Translations under genes and position numbers: made by a program
Assembly: GCF_026262505.1 (NCBI RefSeq)
Contig: NC_067204.1
Span: forward strand, 62,001-126,000
Reading direction: 5' to 3'
Origin: Trichomonas vaginalis G3
Lineage: Eukaryota > Parabasalia > Trichomonadida > Trichomonadidae
Length of the DNA: 64,000 bases
Notes under the pieces: model-generated
Seen by the model: the letters and a program-made list of their open reading frames with translations, nothing else
The model's database searches: none
What the model was told of the DNA's origin: nothing
Part shown: positions 39,901 through 50,968 of the stretch, piece after piece
Layout of the letters: every line of letters begins with the position of its first letter
How positions within the stretch are numbered: position 1 is the first letter of the stretch

Positions 39901-42167
39901 TTTTGTGTGCGTATGAGTTGGGTGGTTGCCTTGGGAAAGGATGGGATGAGAGGGGTGTGGAAGGGAAGGGTTTTTGTGTGCGTATGAGAGTTTGGTGGTT
40001 GCCTGGGAAAGGATGGGATGAGAGGGGTGTGGAAGGGAAGGGTGTTTTGTGTGCGTATGAGTTGGGTGGTTGCCTTGGAAAGGATGGGATGAGAGGGGTG
40101 TGGAAGGGAAGGGTGTTTTGTGTGCGTATGAGTGGGTGGTTGCCTTGGGAAAGGATGGGATGAGAGGGTGTGGAAGGGAAGGGTTTTTGTGTGCGTATGA
40201 GTGGGTGGTTGCCTTGGGAAAGGATGGATGAGAGGGTGTGGAAGGAAGGGTTGTTTGTGTGCGTATGAGTTGGGTGGTTGCCTTGGGAAAGGATGGGATG
40301 AGAGGGTGTGGAAGGAAGGGTGTTTTGTGTGCGTATGAGTTGGGTGGTTGCCTTGGGAAAGGATGGATGAGAGGGGTGTGGAAGGGAAGGGTGTTTGTGT
40401 GCGTATGAGTTGGGTGGTTGCCTTGGGAAAGGATGGGATGAGAGGGGTGTGGAAGGGAAGGTGTTTTGTGTGCGTATGAGTTGGGTGGTTGCCTTGGAAA
40501 GGATGGGATGAGAGGGGTGTGGAAGGGAAGGGTGTTTTGTGTGCGTATGAGTTGGGTGGTTGCCTTGGGAAAATGGGATGAGAGGGGTGTGGAAGGAAGG
40601 GTGTTTTGTGTGCGTATGAGTTGGGTGGTTGCCTTGGGAAAGGGATGGGATGAGAGGGGTGTGGAAGAAGGGTGTTTGTGTGCGTATGAGTTGGGTGGTT
40701 GCCTTGGGAAAGGATGGGATGAGAGGGGTGTGGAAGGGAAGGGTGTTTTGTGTGCGTATGAGTTGGGTGTTGCCTTGGGAAAGGAGGGATGAGAGGGGTG
40801 TGGAAGGGAAGGGTGTTTTGTGTGCGTATGAGTTGGGTGGTTGCCTTGGGAAAGGATGGGATGAGAGGGGTGTGGAAGGGAAGGGTGTTTTGTGTGCGTA
40901 TGAGTTGGGTGGTTGCCTTGGGAAAGGATGGGATGAGAGGGGTGTGGAAGGGAAGGTGTTTTGTGTGCGTATGAGTTGGGTGGTTGCCTTGGGAAAGGAT
41001 GGGATGAGAGGGGTGTGGAAGGGAAGGGTGTTTTGTGTGCGTATGAGTTGGGTGGTTGCCTTGGGAAAGGATGGGATGAGAGGGTGGGAAGGGAAGGGTG
41101 TTTTGTGTGCGTATGAGTTGGGTGGTTGCCTTGGGAAAGGATGGGATGAGGGGTGTGGAAGGGAAGGGTGTTTTGTGTGCGTATGAGTTGGGTGGTTGCC
41201 TTGGGAAAGGATGGATGAGAGGGTGTGGAAGGGAAGGGTGTTTTGTGTGCGTATGAGTTGGGTGGTTGCCTTGGGAAAGGATGGGATGAGAGGGGTGTGG
41301 AAGGGAAGGGTTTTGTGTGCGTATGAGTTGGGTGGTTGCCTTGGGAAAGGATGGGATGAGAGGGGTGTGGAAGGGAAGGTGTTTGTGTGCGTATGAGTTG
41401 GGTGGTTGCCTTGGGAAAGGATGGGATGAGAGGGGTGTGGAAGGGAAGGGTGTTTGTGTGCGTATGAGTTGGGTGGTTGCCTTGGGAAAGGATGGGATGA
41501 GAGGGGTGTGGAAGGGAAGGGTGTTTTGTGTGCGTATGAGTTGGGTGGTTGCCTTGGAAAAGGATGGGATGAGAGGGGTGTGGAAGGGAAGGGTGTTTTG
41601 TGTGTGTATGAGTTGGGTGGTTGCCTTGGGAAAGGATGGGATGAGAGGGGTGTGGAAGGGAAGGTGTTTTGTGTGCGTATGAGTTGGGTGGTTGCCTTGG
41701 GAAAGGATGGGATGAGAGGGTGTGGAAGGGAAGGTGTTTTGTGTGCGTATGAGTTGGGTGTTTGCCTTGGGAAAGGATGGGATGAGAGGGGTGTGGAAGG
41801 GAAGGGTGTTTTGTGTGCGTATGAGTTGGGTGGTTGCCTTGGGAAAGGATGGGATGAGAGGGTGTGGAAGGAAGGGTGTTTTGTGTGCGTATGAGTTGGG
41901 TGGTTGCCTTGGGAAAGGATGGGATGAGAGGGGTGTGGAAGGGAAGGGTGTTTGTGTGCGTATGAGTTGGGTGGTTGCCTTGGGAAAGGATGGGATGAGA
42001 GGGGTGTGGAAGGGAAGGGTGTTTTGTGTGCGTATGAGTTGGGTGGTTGCCTTGGGAAAGGATGGATGAGAGGGTGTGGAAGGAAGGGTGTTTTGTGTGC
42101 GTATGAGTTGGGTGGTTGCCTTGGGAAAGTGGATGAGATGTGGAAGAAGGGTGTTTTGTGTGCGTAA
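33917..42167. repeat. 72 bp G-rich minisatellite, about 115 copies
   Basis: The unit contains GGAAGGGAAGGGTGTTTTGT, then GTGCGTATGAGTTGGGTGGT and TGCCTTGGGAAAGGATGGGA. About half of its bases on the plus strand are G, and only about three are C. From about 34750 to 39650 the copies are almost identical with few indels; towards both ends single-base losses, especially in G runs, become frequent, and a few hybrid units appear (35930, 36180, 39740). The 72 bp length is a multiple of three and lacks stops in several frames, which gives giant but meaningless ORFs of up to 2760 codons. G-run spacing could allow quadruplexes. Confidence 0.97.
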
Positions 42168-43261
42168 CGGTAAGGGGTTTCAAGTGCCACTCAATCCTCT
42201 GAAATAGTCTGTGGTAATTTTTAATCTCTACACTATTTCCATATAAGCTCCATTTTTAAACAGTTTTTAACACTCGAGCATTGAAAAGTGTGATGAGACT
42301 TGCAAAATTAAAGGAAAAAATATTGTGGAATTATTGTTTTTATATTTATGTTTATTTTGGAAAATCTGTTAAGAATGAAAAGATATTGATTACTGGAGAT
42401 AATTTAAGAAAAAGATATCAATTTCGAAAATCTTCTATGAATCAAGGATAAATAATGAAGTTTAAAATAACTTTGAAAAATTAAAATCAAAAAAAAGTGA
42501 GAAGAATTCAAATTAAAGTCGGGCGCGTAAAGGTTTGGCGTCCTAAGGCGTCCTGATGTAAACTATTCAATTTTTGAGAAGTTTACACCATAATTGAACA
42601 GTTTATGGCGTCCTGAGAGGAGATTTCAATGGGTATGGCGTCCTAAAAAATAGAAGAAAATGATTTTTTCTCGATTTTTCTAGAAATTGAATTTTTAAAA
42701 AAAGAAAAAAATCAAAACGCATACATTCAAGAAAGACTATAAATGAAGATTTTTCTATTTTTTTTCATTCTAAAACATCTTTTTTTGGATAATTTTTTAA
42801 TAAATATGTAAGAAAGATGGAAGAAAAAGTAAATTTACTTTAAGAAAATTCGTTTTACATGATGTAAGACCCATAACAACTATAAATATTCAATTATTTA
42901 AAATAAAAAAAGAAAAACAGATTAAATGTATCTCACATCAAAATCCATTGACCTAAGGATGTTAAGTTTCTGTTTTTAAAAGTTGATATTTTTTTTTAAT
43001 TTTAAGAAAATTAATAGCATGTTATTAGACAATAGGAGTGTAATGATATTGACTAAACAGAAATGAGAGAATAGAGATATAATTTTGATAAGCAATATTG
43101 CGAACAAATTCTGAAGTAAAATCGCGATCAATAATTGAAAATTACGATCATGTACTGAAAAATGACGATCGAATTGAATGAATAGAATTATATCTAAGAA
43201 AAAATAAATTGTATTTAGAAGATGAACAAAGAAAGGTGTATGCTAAAAATCATTTAGCAAT
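42168..43261. other. AT-rich intergenic DNA with GGCGTCCT repeats
   Basis: No gene. Four copies of GGCGTCCT occur at 42538-42640, the middle ones around a small inverted repeat (GTAAACTATTCAATTTTTG and its partner near 42590). It may be an old transposon end. Confidence 0.5.
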
Positions 43262-43650
43262 GTTCCATATTAAGTTCTGTCAAAATGTAAGCTATTCAAT
43301 TCTATCGTCGGGGGAAGTATCACAAATCTATCAATTTTTTTGTAAAAGTATACAAAAACATATGGTGTTCAATTAGTTTATAATAATAGAAGTATTAAGA
43401 TTATCCAAAATAAGAAAAACTAGGTTTTGAGAACACTTTTGAGATGATAATCAAAATATTTTGATTGAAAAATAATATATTATTTATCAGATATAGAATG
43501 GATTTTTTCAAATTTAAAAATTCTGAAAAATAAACAGTTTTGTAAAGTAAAAAAAATGAACGAAAACTCGAGACCTCGTATTCCAAATGAATGGGTAAGA
43601 TATATGTATGAAAAACTTGAAAGTGGTGAGTAAGGATGTCAATTTGGAAG
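43262..43650 (+). other. Transposon-end-like sequence and short ORF
   Basis: At 43270-43330 the sequence TTAAGTTCTGTCAAAATGTA, then TCGTCGGGGGAAGTATC, resembles the ends of the element at 22337-23276. A frame of 25 codons at 43556-43633 (MNENSRPRIPNEWVRYMYEK) looks like the start of a transposase or other protein and then stops. It is probably the remains of a related DNA transposon. Confidence 0.4.
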
Positions 43651-43912
43651 AAAAGTGAGAAAATTCCTAAAATGCTAAAAATGAATTTTCCAAACGTGCT
43701 TTTTTATCTCATTTTTTTGATTTTGAAAAAAATTTGGAGAGAAGAACTCTTCGTTTTTGAATTTTATCACGATGGTTTTAAAGTATATTAGACACATGTA
43801 TTGGTATTACTATTTTTGTATATTTTGAGAGAAAATCCCTAAAAAGTGAGAAAATCTAAGACGGTTTGAGAAAATATATAAACTATTGAAAATTTGAATT
43901 AAACTTCTAATT

Positions 43913-44076
43913 TGGAAAAAAGAAATTTGGAAAGAAGAAAATTCAAAAATCGAGATTTAGACTCAGCATCAAATGGAGAACAAAATGTTTCTTCATATGA
44001 AGGAAAAAATTTTCTTGTGAAGAAATAGAGTTTTTTAAATTTTATTGTATGTAATGAAATAAACAAATATTAAAAT
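43913..44076 (+). repeat. Direct repeat, right copy
   Basis: Partner of 33752-33915. After its end the sequence goes on with AACAAGAAAATTCCCAA, also present at 21888-21905, so the repeat is part of a dispersed family. Confidence 0.88.
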
Positions 44077-44079
44077 TAT

Positions 44080-44974
44080 TTTTTGATAACAAGAAAATTC
44101 CCAATAGAAAATATTTGAGAGAAAGAAAAAAAGAAAATTGAAAAATATTACTCTCCTTTATATTTCATGAGATTTTAAATTTATTCTCATAAAATTGACA
44201 ATTTTATACGTTTAGATGAAAATAAGTGATTTTGGTTGAAATAGAAATTATTATTTGCTTACAGCTATCAAATAGATTTTTGCTATTTTGATTAAAATTT
44301 GTTAATCAAATTAATAAATTTTTCTAAAATTATTAAATATCTGGATCACTCACATATACAATGAATTGAACGATAAAAATAATACAACTCAACTAAGTTT
44401 CCTGTCATTCAACTAAAAAAAATTATGCAAATTAAATTAAATTGTTTATTCAAATATAAAACAAAGATGAAGTAATTACAGTTATCATAAACTTTATGAA
44501 TAACTCTGTAATTGGTTCAGATTTTCGTAAAAATATTTTTATTAATATCGATAAGAATACGTTTACCTACTATCACAACATATCGATAAACAAGAGTAGA
44601 GTGATTTTTATCATCGAAACTTTTTAAAAGCTGTAAGCTGGAAGGAAAAATCTTGTTTTTTCTGAGTTAGTTGTAGAACTATTGATGCACGAGTTATCAT
44701 TGTGATGTAGAAGGATGTCAATGTACTGACTGAAGGATATGAAGTGAATTGAATTTCATTGCATTTCAATTTGATTCAAAATTTGTTGAAATGATATGAA
44801 TGTGTCAACATCTGTATCACTCTCTTTCACTCCTTCCCTATTCTTTCGAGAACGAAGCTAGCTCAGCTTTCGCTGAGCGAATTGACACTTTTGATGTCCT
44901 AAACGTACATGCTCTCAAATTTATCGAAAAAAAATTATACCACCTAAACTAGTATATTCTTATTTTAAATATGA

Positions 44975-44975
<1 letters not shown>
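44080..44975. other. AT-rich spacer before Maverick copy 2
   Basis: No gene seen. At 44850-44910 is a GC-richer piece with an inverted repeat (GCTCAGCTTTCGCTGAGC) next to an AATTGACACTTTTGATG word. Confidence 0.5.

Positions 44976-45012
<37 letters not shown>
44976..45012 (+). repeat. Poly(A) tract of about 36 bases
   Basis: An uninterrupted A run right before the Maverick end. Its length may be inexact in the assembly. It could be the insertion site itself; no retroposon precedes it. Confidence 0.9.
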
Positions 45013-45014
<2 letters not shown>

Positions 45015-45015
45015 T

Positions 45016-45050
45016 AGTGGGGCTTCCAGGCACTTCGTGCCTTCTAGCCC
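45016..45050. repeat. Left terminal inverted repeat of Maverick copy 2
   Basis: AGTGGGGCTTCCAGGC followed by a hairpin (GGCAC, loop TTC, GTGCC at 45029-45041) and CTAGCCC. Inverse of 13113-13147. Confidence 0.88.
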
Positions 45051-45420
45051 TGAGGATGAATGAGTATAATGAAGTCTTGACAAAACATTTACGAAGAAAT
45101 CTCAACAAAGTCTTTACGAAGAAGTCTTGACAAAACATTTACGAAGAAGTCTTGACAAAACATTTACGAAGAAATCTCAACAAAGTCTTTACGAAGAAGT
45201 CTTGACAAAGTCTTTACGAAGAAGTCTTGACAAAGTCTTTACGAAGAAGTCTTGACAAAATATTTACGATGAAGTCTTGACAAAGTCTTTATGAAGAAAT
45301 CTCAACAAAGTCTTTACGAAGAAATCTCAACAAAGTCTTTACGAAGAAGTCTCAACAAAGTCTTACGAAGAAGTCTTAACAAAACATAGACAAGAAAGTT
45401 CATGAGTGTAAATGACCCAA

Positions 45421-45492
45421 AAATATATTTTAGGGTAGAAGGGTATATCTACCCCGTTTTCTACCCTCTTTTCTACCCTCTTGAATTTTCAT
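45421..45492 (+). repeat. Dispersed hairpin repeat, copy 1
   Basis: TTTTAGGGTAGAAGGGTATA, then CTACCCCGTTTTCTACCC. The word can fold: GGGTAGAAGGGTA pairs with TACCC..TTCTACCC around a TATC loop. Seven copies exist in Maverick copy 2 and none in the visible part of copy 1. Confidence 0.85.
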
Positions 45493-45681
45493 GAAATTTA
45501 CACCAAAAATATACTACTAGGGTCATTTACGAAGAAATCTCAACAAAGTCTTTACGATGAAGTCTTGACAAAGTCTTTACGAAGAAATCTCAACAAAGTC
45601 TTACGAAGAAGTCTCAACAAAGTCTTTACGAAGAAGTCTTAACAAAACATAGACAAGAAAGTTCATGAGTGTAAATGACCC

Positions 45682-45758
45682 AAAAATATATTTTAGGGTA
45701 GAAGGGTATATCTACCCGTTTTCTACCCTCTTTTCTACCCTCTTGAATTTTCATGAAA
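45682..45758 (+). repeat. Dispersed hairpin repeat, copy 2
   Basis: Almost identical to 45421-45492, including about 40 bp of flank on either side, so this pair arose by a longer duplication. Confidence 0.85.
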
Positions 45759-45929
45759 TTTACACCAAAATATACTACTAGGGTCATTTACGAAGAAATC
45801 TCAACAAAGTCTTTACGAAGAAGTCTTGACAAAGTCTTTACGAAGAAGTCTCAACAAAACATTTATGAAGAAGTCTTAACAAAGTCTTTATGAAGAAGTC
45901 TTGACAAAGTCTTTACGAAGAAATTCATG

Positions 45930-46005
45930 AAAATTCAAGAGGGTAGAAAAGAGGGTAGAAAACGGGGTAGATATACCCTTCTACCCTAAAATATATTTTT
46001 GGGTC
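45930..46005 (-). repeat. Dispersed hairpin repeat, copy 3, inverted
   Basis: Inverse orientation of the two preceding copies, with the flank ATTCATGAAAATTCAAGAGG. Hence the subterminal region contains an inverted pair about 200 bp apart. Confidence 0.85.
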
Positions 46006-46099
46006 ATTTACACTCATTTACGAAGAAGTCTCAACAAAGTCTTTACGAAGAAGTCACAATAAAACATCTGTCAAAAACCGCTTTTTAACTTCACTTAAA

Positions 46100-47719
46100 A
46101 TGCCACGTAAGCTACGTAAGAATATACGTAAGAGGAAGGGAGCATTGAAACATCCAATAGTAAGACTGACACCACAACAACAGTTGCAACAACAAATGCT
46201 GAATGACCCCACTATGTTGCAACAAATGTCAAGCAATCCTATGCTTTTAAACCGAGTTGTTGGTGCACAGAGTGGAGGTTTAAGAGCGGCACTTTTTAGC
46301 GAAAATGGCAGGCTATGGTGGAGCTGCAGACGGAACAGCATATAACCCTCAAAGTCAAATGAATTTGAGTTCACTCAAAAATCAAATAACAGATGTCAAA
46401 AAGTCAAACATAGACATACAGAAGCAAATAAGTGAAAACGAAAAGAAACTAGAATATGACAGACACACAAAGAAACTCAATGAGTTAAACGTAGAGAAAA
46501 AGAAGAAAGAAGAACAACTGAAAGAACTAAGTACAGAGGAATATGCGAAAAAAGTGTCAGAAAAAGCAGCAGAAGTAGCAAAAATGGAACAAGATGTTGT
46601 AAATTTGAAAAACCATACTACTCGATATAAAGTACTGAAAGATGAAGAGATAAAACAAAAAGCCCTGAAGACATATATGGATAGCGATGAGTATAAAAAA
46701 GAAGTTGAAGCAAATGTAAAGGCAGAAAAACTTTTACAGTTGCAAAACCAAACCGTACAGTATGAAAACTTAGCACAAAAAGTAAAAATAACGACGCGGC
46801 TATGCAAAAGGCAATGAAAAGCGCAGAATATATAAAAGCTAACAATGACTGGTTAGATGCCCAAGCCAACGCTAAAGCAGCCCAACTCATAGGGTCAATA
46901 AGGACAAAAATACAAGCGGATGAAGATAGTTCAAATGAAGCTTTAACAAATGCTGACTTTAAGAACGCTTTCGAAGCTCTTCATAGTAAGGTGAAACAAG
47001 TGAACGACTTCTCATCTGGAAAGAAACTGAAGTCTGAAGGTTTCGACAAAGAGTTAAGAGAAGTAGCACAAAATATGACGAAAATAACAGATGCAGCAAC
47101 GAGACAGGCAGTTCAAAGTGCCTATGACGCCGTTAGAGCAACTGTTGTGGAAAGTCAAGAAAAGAGTTACAACAGACCAAAACAGACCTAGTAAATGCTT
47201 TCTTAAGAACGAAAAGTCAGGTAGGACATTACGCTGCAGATGGAACATATGTGCCAGCTGGTGGAACTTATATACCAGCTGTTGGAATTTATATACCACC
47301 AAACCCTCCAAGAGAAGCACCTGCACCAGGACTACCTAAAACATTTACATCGTCACATGGACACAGACATAGGCATGCACCAAAACCAACACAACAACCA
47401 CACAACAACAACACAACAACCACAGTTCAAAACTGCACAACAACAACCACAACCAACAGTTCAAAACCCTGCACAACAACAACAACCACAAACAGAGCAA
47501 GGACATAAAAGAAGTAGAGAACAAGGAAACCAAGAATTCTTAAAAAGGCTTAAAGAAGAGTGTGGTTTCCCAGATACTATTGACTTTAGTGACAGATATA
47601 AAGAAGCTATTGGAAAGTTCAAGGATGGAAATACTGACCCGAACCTATTTAGCTTTATGGCTCAGCACCAAATGGATATAATTCAAACCTGGAAAATACA
47701 AGCTCGCAAAGGGATATGA
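46100..47719 (+). pseudogene. Probable structural-gene region upstream of the capsid genes, broken
   Basis: Coding sequence runs through the whole region in about four pieces. The first (MPRKLRKNIRKRKGALKHPI) is very basic, then Gln/Met-rich (QQQLQQQMLNDPTMLQQM). Next is a long charged coiled coil (NEKKLEYDRHTKKLNELNVE). Later a Gly/Pro/His and Gln/Thr-rich low-complexity part occurs (about 47240-47520), and a helical end. The region continues into the ORF at 47745. Position before the major capsid gene suggests a virion core, scaffold or DNA-binding protein. No family is recognised. It is broken. Confidence 0.55.
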
Positions 47720-47744
47720 TTTAATAGCATATCATCCAAATGAC

Positions 47745-49328
47745 ATGGATGAATTTACTCCGAGATATTTGATGTCAGAGCTAAATGACAATTCAACTTT
47801 CGTCATGAAACGCGTAAAAAATAGAGACGGAACGAAAGAACAAAAGCTTATGAATGCGGATGACGTAGATAGGGAAATTGTTGAAAACGGTCTCGGAATA
47901 TATGAAATGCCAGCAGATGAGGTACAAGAAACTCCACAGGAAGAAGTTCAGATACAACCAGACATGGAAGAAATAGTTCAGCAACAACAGCTAGAAGAGC
48001 CTGAAGGAAACGAACAAGTCACTCCTTTGGAAACTAACTTCACAGAACTAGATGAAGATTTGGAACAGCCGAAAATTCTTGACCCTCAACAAGAGTATGC
48101 GGAGAATATGGAATATTTCCAAGAGTCTAAAAAAAATTCGGCTGACATAGTAGAAGAATATCGAAAAATGTTTGCCGACATACAAAAGACTCCAACATCA
48201 GATGAAAATATCCAGCATAGAATGGAAGAACTGAAAAAAAATGTACACAAATACAACAACCCTTTTTACTTACGAGCATTTAACGTTCAATCTTCGGATG
48301 AACTCGGTGAAGATAAAAGGTTAAATTTCAAGAAAACATATAGAAATGAAACATTGTTTAAAGTTCATTCAGAACCTAACCAAGATGGAAACAAACCTAC
48401 TTTTGTTTCTGCAGACGATGGAACTACAATGAGATGGGGTCATAAAGCTAATCCGGATAGGTGGTTCATAAACTTACAACCTCAATTCCAAGAAGTTGTA
48501 GACGCAATGGAAGTCAATGGTGAACGAGACATAGCTGGTATTTTAAGCGCGGCTTTAATGCCATTGAAAGATATGAAACATGCAGATATTTTGGACCAGT
48601 ATGAAATGAACATGGCTGATGGAAATATAACACCTGACGTTCTAGAACATTTATCTCAAAGAACTACACAGAACCATAGAGATGGTATATTTGGTGAAGA
48701 GTTTAGAAAGAAAGTTAGGGAGAGCGAAGGAAGAGAACCTATTGTACATGACCTTGCAAACGAAAGTTTACAAAATGTCATAAAAACTTACTTTGCAGGC
48801 GATGAATCGAGAAGGGATGAATATTTAAGAAAACTCAAATGGACAGTACCAAATGAAATGTTAGTATTGAAAAACATGTTCCTTGACAAAATAAAACCAA
48901 CTACAGAAATAAACGACGCAAGACTGAAAGATTGGGTAAAAGCTTTCCCATTCACAAAAGATATAGTTGGTAACATGGAAAGAAAACCAGAATGGCTACA
49001 AAAACATATATTTGGAAACGAGCTTATTCCATATGGACAAGCACTGTTTGAAGAGCTTGAACCAGAAACTCAGGAAAGAGTCATGCAAACAATACGCGAA
49101 GACTCAAATACAAACTATGACAAAATCTTTCTAGGATATAGGTTACCTGAGATGGGCGACCAGAGCCCAAAGGCAAAAAGGACATGGGAAATTTGCAACA
49201 TACTAGATGAACATAATGCAAAGATGCAACAACTTCAAGCAGAGGGCAATGAAGGAAAAAGAAGAGTTAAAAACTCAGTCAGGAAGAAAGTAAAGCTTGG
49301 TCGGAGTGGGTTCTATTATGACATATAA
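47745..49328 (+). CDS. Large Maverick protein, 527 aa, probable virion component
   Basis: It opens MDEFTPRYLMSELNDNSTFV. Residues about 60-100 are Glu/Gln-rich (EEIVQQQQLEEPEGNEQ), 120-170 helical, 180-260 mixed with WGHKANPDRWFINLQPQFQ, and the remainder mostly helical; the tail is basic (KRRVKNSVRKKVKLGRSG). No Walker, protease or polymerase motif is seen. It directly precedes the major capsid gene (33 bp gap) on the same strand. It may be the C-terminal part of a larger protein whose upstream region is broken. Function unknown; structural role inferred from place. Confidence 0.55.
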   Translation: MDEFTPRYLMSELNDNSTFVMKRVKNRDGTKEQKLMNADDVDREIVENGLGIYEMPADEVQETPQEEVQIQPDMEEIVQQQQLEEPEGNEQVTPLETNFTELDEDLEQPKILDPQQEYAENMEYFQESKKNSADIVEEYRKMFADIQKTPTSDENIQHRMEELKKNVHKYNNPFYLRAFNVQSSDELGEDKRLNFKKTYRNETLFKVHSEPNQDGNKPTFVSADDGTTMRWGHKANPDRWFINLQPQFQEVVDAMEVNGERDIAGILSAALMPLKDMKHADILDQYEMNMADGNITPDVLEHLSQRTTQNHRDGIFGEEFRKKVRESEGREPIVHDLANESLQNVIKTYFAGDESRRDEYLRKLKWTVPNEMLVLKNMFLDKIKPTTEINDARLKDWVKAFPFTKDIVGNMERKPEWLQKHIFGNELIPYGQALFEELEPETQERVMQTIREDSNTNYDKIFLGYRLPEMGDQSPKAKRTWEICNILDEHNAKMQQLQAEGNEGKRRVKNSVRKKVKLGRSGFYYDI

Positions 49329-49360
49329 ATCCAACTATTCTATATTTTTACTCATATGAA

Positions 49361-50968
49361 ATGTACGCCGCTCAGAATATAACGCCAACAGTTTTGGATG
49401 CTATGAATGGAAATGTTTCCGAATGGTATAACGAATGCGACAATGCCATTAGAAGGTCAGAAATAGTTCCTGGAACTTACGAATATACAACTGCTGTTTC
49501 TTATGGAAACGTAGGTGAGTTTGGAGAAGGTTCTTCAACAACAGTAGATATTGCTTGCGACAGGTTTCATATTATTTCTATTGACAACTCTTTCTTATAC
49601 GTGGAACAAGACATTGAAATAAAACCTTCTGCCAAGTTGTCTGACAAGAAAGGTTGCAATGGAATTTTCTATGTCGGATACCAATATGCTCCAGAAGTTT
49701 TCATGGGATATAAGATATATTCTAACTCTGACTTAGTTCAAACAGTAACATGGGCAAACTATGAATGGTTCGCTTTGAGAAACTCAGTACAACCACAAGC
49801 TAGAGAACAAACAGACCAGTATGCAACTATTGAGAAAATAAGAAGACTTGACCCTAACGTTCCAGGAGTTTATGTTGACCTTTCTGGACAAAATGCAGCA
49901 GCAGTAACCAAAGTAAAATTGAAACTTAGAGTTCCTTTGTCATCTTTCCTCATCTTCAGGTTTTTAAGATACTTGCCAAACTGGGCAGGAAAAATTTCTA
50001 TCGAACTTACTCCAAGCAAAAATAACTTAGTCATTGCACCAACACAAGACCCATTCACTCTTACAGAAGTAGTGGGAACAAATAAAATGTCATTCGCCGA
50101 CTTTTGCAAAAACAAAGTTGACTTAGACTTTGGTTTCTCAAACCTCAACACTGAAGTAAACTATTATTTCAATGCTGCTGGAGATGCTTGGGACCCAGTT
50201 AAGTTCACATGCGAAAAATTTGAATGCAAGAGAATAGAAAGCAGACTTGCAGTCTATATGTTGGACCCAGATATTTCAAATGCTTTAGCTGCCAAATATA
50301 TTGCAGTTCCACTTATGTTCCCTATACACCAAATATCTGTCAAAGACTTTGCAGGTGAAGTTGGAAACCAAAGTGCTGACCCAGGTGCAAGAACAGATAT
50401 TGCCTTAACAACTGCAATGAAACATGCAGATACTATGTTTGTACTGTTCAGACGAACTATAAATGACTATTCTTGCTTCTACAACCCTGGTATTAAATAC
50501 CATATAAACATAGATGGCAAATATTATCCAAGAGAAGAATATTCTACAGTTGAGGATATGAGGTCATACAACTTGACATTAGATGCTATGAACTTTAACA
50601 ACAACTTCACAACAACCATTAACCCTGAAATGCAAAGTTCTATTATGCCATATGTGAAAGTATGGACTCATACAGGAGGTCAAAAAACTCAATATACAAA
50701 TGGAGACCGTTCAAACTTTTGGCTTGGCATTCCATTTGCTGACTCAGAAGACTTTATGGGTGGTATTTCAACTGTTGGTACAGTTCAAATACAATATACT
50801 GGTGACAGAGACGGTCCAAATGAATTGAAAGCAAAGAAGTTTACAAAACCAATAGCACTTTTCACGGAAGATGCTCTTTTGAAGATTCGTTCGATGAAAC
50901 CTGCTGGGGCTCCTCAGATTGGCATAACGACAGCTTCCATCGAGCAGATTTTGGCAGCAGGTCAGTAA
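49361..50968 (+). CDS. Major capsid protein, double jelly-roll type
   Basis: The 535 aa product has the length and character of Maverick major capsid proteins: few Cys, rich in Asn/Tyr/Phe beta strands, with segments typical of the family (VKLKLRVPLSSFLIF, LPNWAGKISIELTPSKNN, and a C-terminal half with FWLGIPFADSEDFM). Two jelly-roll domains would lie at about 40-270 and 280-500. In relatives the protein forms hexagonal trimers of an icosahedral capsid. The start at 49361 follows TTTTTACTCATATGAA with an initiator-like TCATA. Next comes a probable penton gene on the same strand (51886). The reading frame is complete. The last 107 bp overlap a minus-strand ORF. Confidence 0.82.
   Translation: MYAAQNITPTVLDAMNGNVSEWYNECDNAIRRSEIVPGTYEYTTAVSYGNVGEFGEGSSTTVDIACDRFHIISIDNSFLYVEQDIEIKPSAKLSDKKGCNGIFYVGYQYAPEVFMGYKIYSNSDLVQTVTWANYEWFALRNSVQPQAREQTDQYATIEKIRRLDPNVPGVYVDLSGQNAAAVTKVKLKLRVPLSSFLIFRFLRYLPNWAGKISIELTPSKNNLVIAPTQDPFTLTEVVGTNKMSFADFCKNKVDLDFGFSNLNTEVNYYFNAAGDAWDPVKFTCEKFECKRIESRLAVYMLDPDISNALAAKYIAVPLMFPIHQISVKDFAGEVGNQSADPGARTDIALTTAMKHADTMFVLFRRTINDYSCFYNPGIKYHINIDGKYYPREEYSTVEDMRSYNLTLDAMNFNNNFTTTINPEMQSSIMPYVKVWTHTGGQKTQYTNGDRSNFWLGIPFADSEDFMGGISTVGTVQIQYTGDRDGPNELKAKKFTKPIALFTEDALLKIRSMKPAGAPQIGITTASIEQILAAGQ

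Larger units (their letters stand above)
45085..46075. repeat. Subterminal tandem repeats of Maverick copy 2
   Basis: About 30 units of 24-25 bp of the type GTCTTTACGAAGAAGTCTTG, with ACAAAACATT and AATCTCAAC variants. Three copies of the dispersed hairpin repeat (45421-45492, 45682-45758, 45930-46005) are inserted between them. Such arrays near an element end could bind a replication or terminal protein; this is inference. Confidence 0.9.

Noticed and set aside
33917-42167. CRISPR array or telomere
   Set aside because: Units are contiguous without unique spacers, and the 72 bp unit is not a telomere repeat; there are ordinary sequences on both sides.
33908-42190. Open reading frames of up to 2760 codons on both strands over the minisatellite
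   Set aside because: The 72 bp unit is a multiple of three and lacks stops, so frames stay open on both strands by arithmetic. The translations are pure 24-residue repeats, shift frame many times and have no start context.
44976-45012. Poly(A) tail of a retrocopy
   Set aside because: No gene-like sequence precedes the A run, and I see no target duplication around such a copy.
50862-50968. Reading of the minus-strand 139-codon ORF as purely a shadow of the capsid gene
   Set aside because: Only its last 36 codons overlap the capsid gene; the rest lies in otherwise empty sequence with good composition, so I kept it as a gene with moderate confidence.
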